From Chitinophaga polysaccharea (GTDB lineage Bacteria; Bacteroidota; Bacteroidia; Chitinophagales; Chitinophagaceae), in contig NZ_CABFVU010000004.1 of the NCBI RefSeq assembly GCF_902150045.1, forward strand, positions 558,001 to 622,000: 64,000 nucleotides of DNA, given 5' to 3'. This document shows positions 63,045 to 64,000 of this stretch, piece by piece (positions within the stretch are counted from its first letter, which is position 1; the number at the start of each line of letters is the position of its first letter). Under the pieces are notes generated by a model. The model saw nothing but the letters and a program-made list of their open reading frames with translations. It was not told where the DNA came from and searched no databases. The position numbers and the translations under genes are program-made.

Positions 63045-64000
63045 ATGGATATAACCGATAAATTGCTGGACAAATATTTTAAAGGCCAATGTACGCAGGA
63101 GGAGCAACAGGCAGTAAGTTCCTTTTTGTGCCAGGTAGATGAGTTACCGGATTACCTGGTTACAAAAGCAGAATGGGACGACGTGGAAGACGCCTTATTA
63201 TCAGCCGAAAAGACTGATCAACTTTTTGCAAAGATAAAAGAAAGCGTTTTCCCTGAGCTCAGACGCATACATTGGGCCAGGAATGTTGCGGCAGCAGCGG
63301 TTATTGCTATATCAATACCCGTGGGATATTTCCTGTTCATGAAGCCCCGGGCAAATCCTAAAATCGTACAAAATGAAAAGCATCAAAAAGAAGAAGCCCA
63401 CGTAACACCGTGGAAATCTACCTATAACTATGGAAATAACAGCGAAATAGTAATACTACCGGATAGTTCGGAAGTAAGGGTATACCCGGGAAGCGAAATC
63501 AGCTATACGCGTGATTTTATCCGGGAAAAAAGAGAAGTATACCTGAAGGGAAGCGCTTATTTTAAAGTATCAGGCAACCAGCAGCATCCTTTTATTGTGT
63601 ATGCCGGCGGCGTTTCCACCACCGTGCTCGGTACTTCTTTCACCATCACAGCATTGGAAGGCGGCCATACTGTTAGTATTAAATTGCATACCGGGAAGGT
63701 ATTGGTTAAAAACATTATTTCAGAGAAGGGCGTGCCCTCTTTCAGTAATGTGCTAACACCCGGAGAGGTGCTGGTGCTGAACAAAAATGCGGGAACCGTT
63801 AAGGTGGCAGACAAACAGGCTCCTGTTCCATTAACAGATTCCGTATCATTTAATTTTGTACAAACACCTTTGCCGGATGTCTTTAATAAGCTGGGACGAC
63901 ATTTCAGGGTGAATATAAGTTTTGACGATGCAGCCTTGAAAACAATGTATTTTACGGGAACAATAGATTTACAAATTCCACTTGATCAAATATTAAAAGA
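63045..64000 (+). CDS. FecR-family anti-sigma factor (3' end outside the window)
   Basis: The frame is open from the ATG at 63045 to the window edge (318 codons). The N-terminal part (MDITDKLLDKYFKGQCTQEE) is cytoplasmic, a membrane helix follows at about 82-100 (NVAAAAVIAISIPVGYFLFM), then the FecR domain (about 120-230: SEIVILPDSSEVRVYPGSEI, VSTTVLGTSFTITALE) and the start of DUF4974 (VSFNFVQTPLPDVFNKLGRH). It should hold the sigma factor of locus D inactive until a substrate signal arrives. Confidence 0.93.
   Translation, partial: MDITDKLLDKYFKGQCTQEEQQAVSSFLCQVDELPDYLVTKAEWDDVEDALLSAEKTDQLFAKIKESVFPELRRIHWARNVAAAAVIAISIPVGYFLFMKPRANPKIVQNEKHQKEEAHVTPWKSTYNYGNNSEIVILPDSSEVRVYPGSEISYTRDFIREKREVYLKGSAYFKVSGNQQHPFIVYAGGVSTTVLGTSFTITALEGGHTVSIKLHTGKVLVKNIISEKGVPSFSNVLTPGEVLVLNKNAGTVKVADKQAPVPLTDSVSFNFVQTPLPDVFNKLGRHFRVNISFDDAALKTMYFTGTIDLQIPLDQILK

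Overview
The window looks like the chromosome of a gliding, polysaccharide-degrading Bacteroidota, most likely a Chitinophaga-like member of the Chitinophagaceae. The reasons are three SusC/SusD pairs, ECF sigma/FecR switches, a type IX secretion (T9SS) adhesin with its PorP/SprF and OmpA partners, many lipoprotein glycosidases, and a tRNA promoter that fits the Bacteroidota housekeeping consensus (TTTG-N19-TAnnTTTG) exactly. The genus is an inference.

Layout. 1-2224: the start of a MacB/FtsX-type permease gene and an M1-like metallopeptidase. 2257-11251 (minus strand): a nine-gene nitrogen block, porin-urtA-urtB-urtC-urtD-urtE followed by a NarX-like histidine kinase and a NarL-like regulator, with three stacked palindromes upstream of the porin. 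11646-14721: small housekeeping genes and tRNA-Lys. 14770-17340: a decayed patch (ORF6N protein joined to a broken beta-barrel gene, a frameshifted lipoprotein, a gene broken by a 17-bp tandem duplication). 17445-24449 (minus): an ECF sigma/SusC/SusD/DUF1735 locus whose FecR anti-sigma gene is a pseudogene. 25133-29160: a gene graveyard with remnants of an ECF sigma factor, SusD, DUF2000, Lrp, a 5'-nucleotidase and LacI around two paralogous thioredoxin-like genes. 29439-35769: an EthD-like protein, a small lipoprotein, and secreted glycosidases of GH11, GH30 and GH18/EndoH type, which suggests xylan and glycan use. 36123-43612: an intact ECF sigma-FecR-SusC(STN)-SusD locus and a Crp/Fnr regulator. 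44138-55901: a T9SS adhesin operon in which a 2816-residue protein carries near-perfect 390-bp repeats. 56385-56808: a GNAT/TlpA chimera of gene fragments. 57750-64000: a third SusC/SusD pair, then an ECF sigma gene and a FecR gene cut by the window edge.

The most unusual signal is a two-part motif, GGGTAAA-N13-TGTCTCTTT, found four times with identical spacing, always outside firmly supported genes and always pointing at downstream plus-strand genes (thioredoxin-like gene, GH30 xylanase-like gene, Crp/Fnr gene, giant adhesin operon). It does not resemble the housekeeping promoter but has the shape of an ECF-type -35/-10 promoter, so it may define an undescribed regulon linking glycan breakdown, surface adhesion and regulation.
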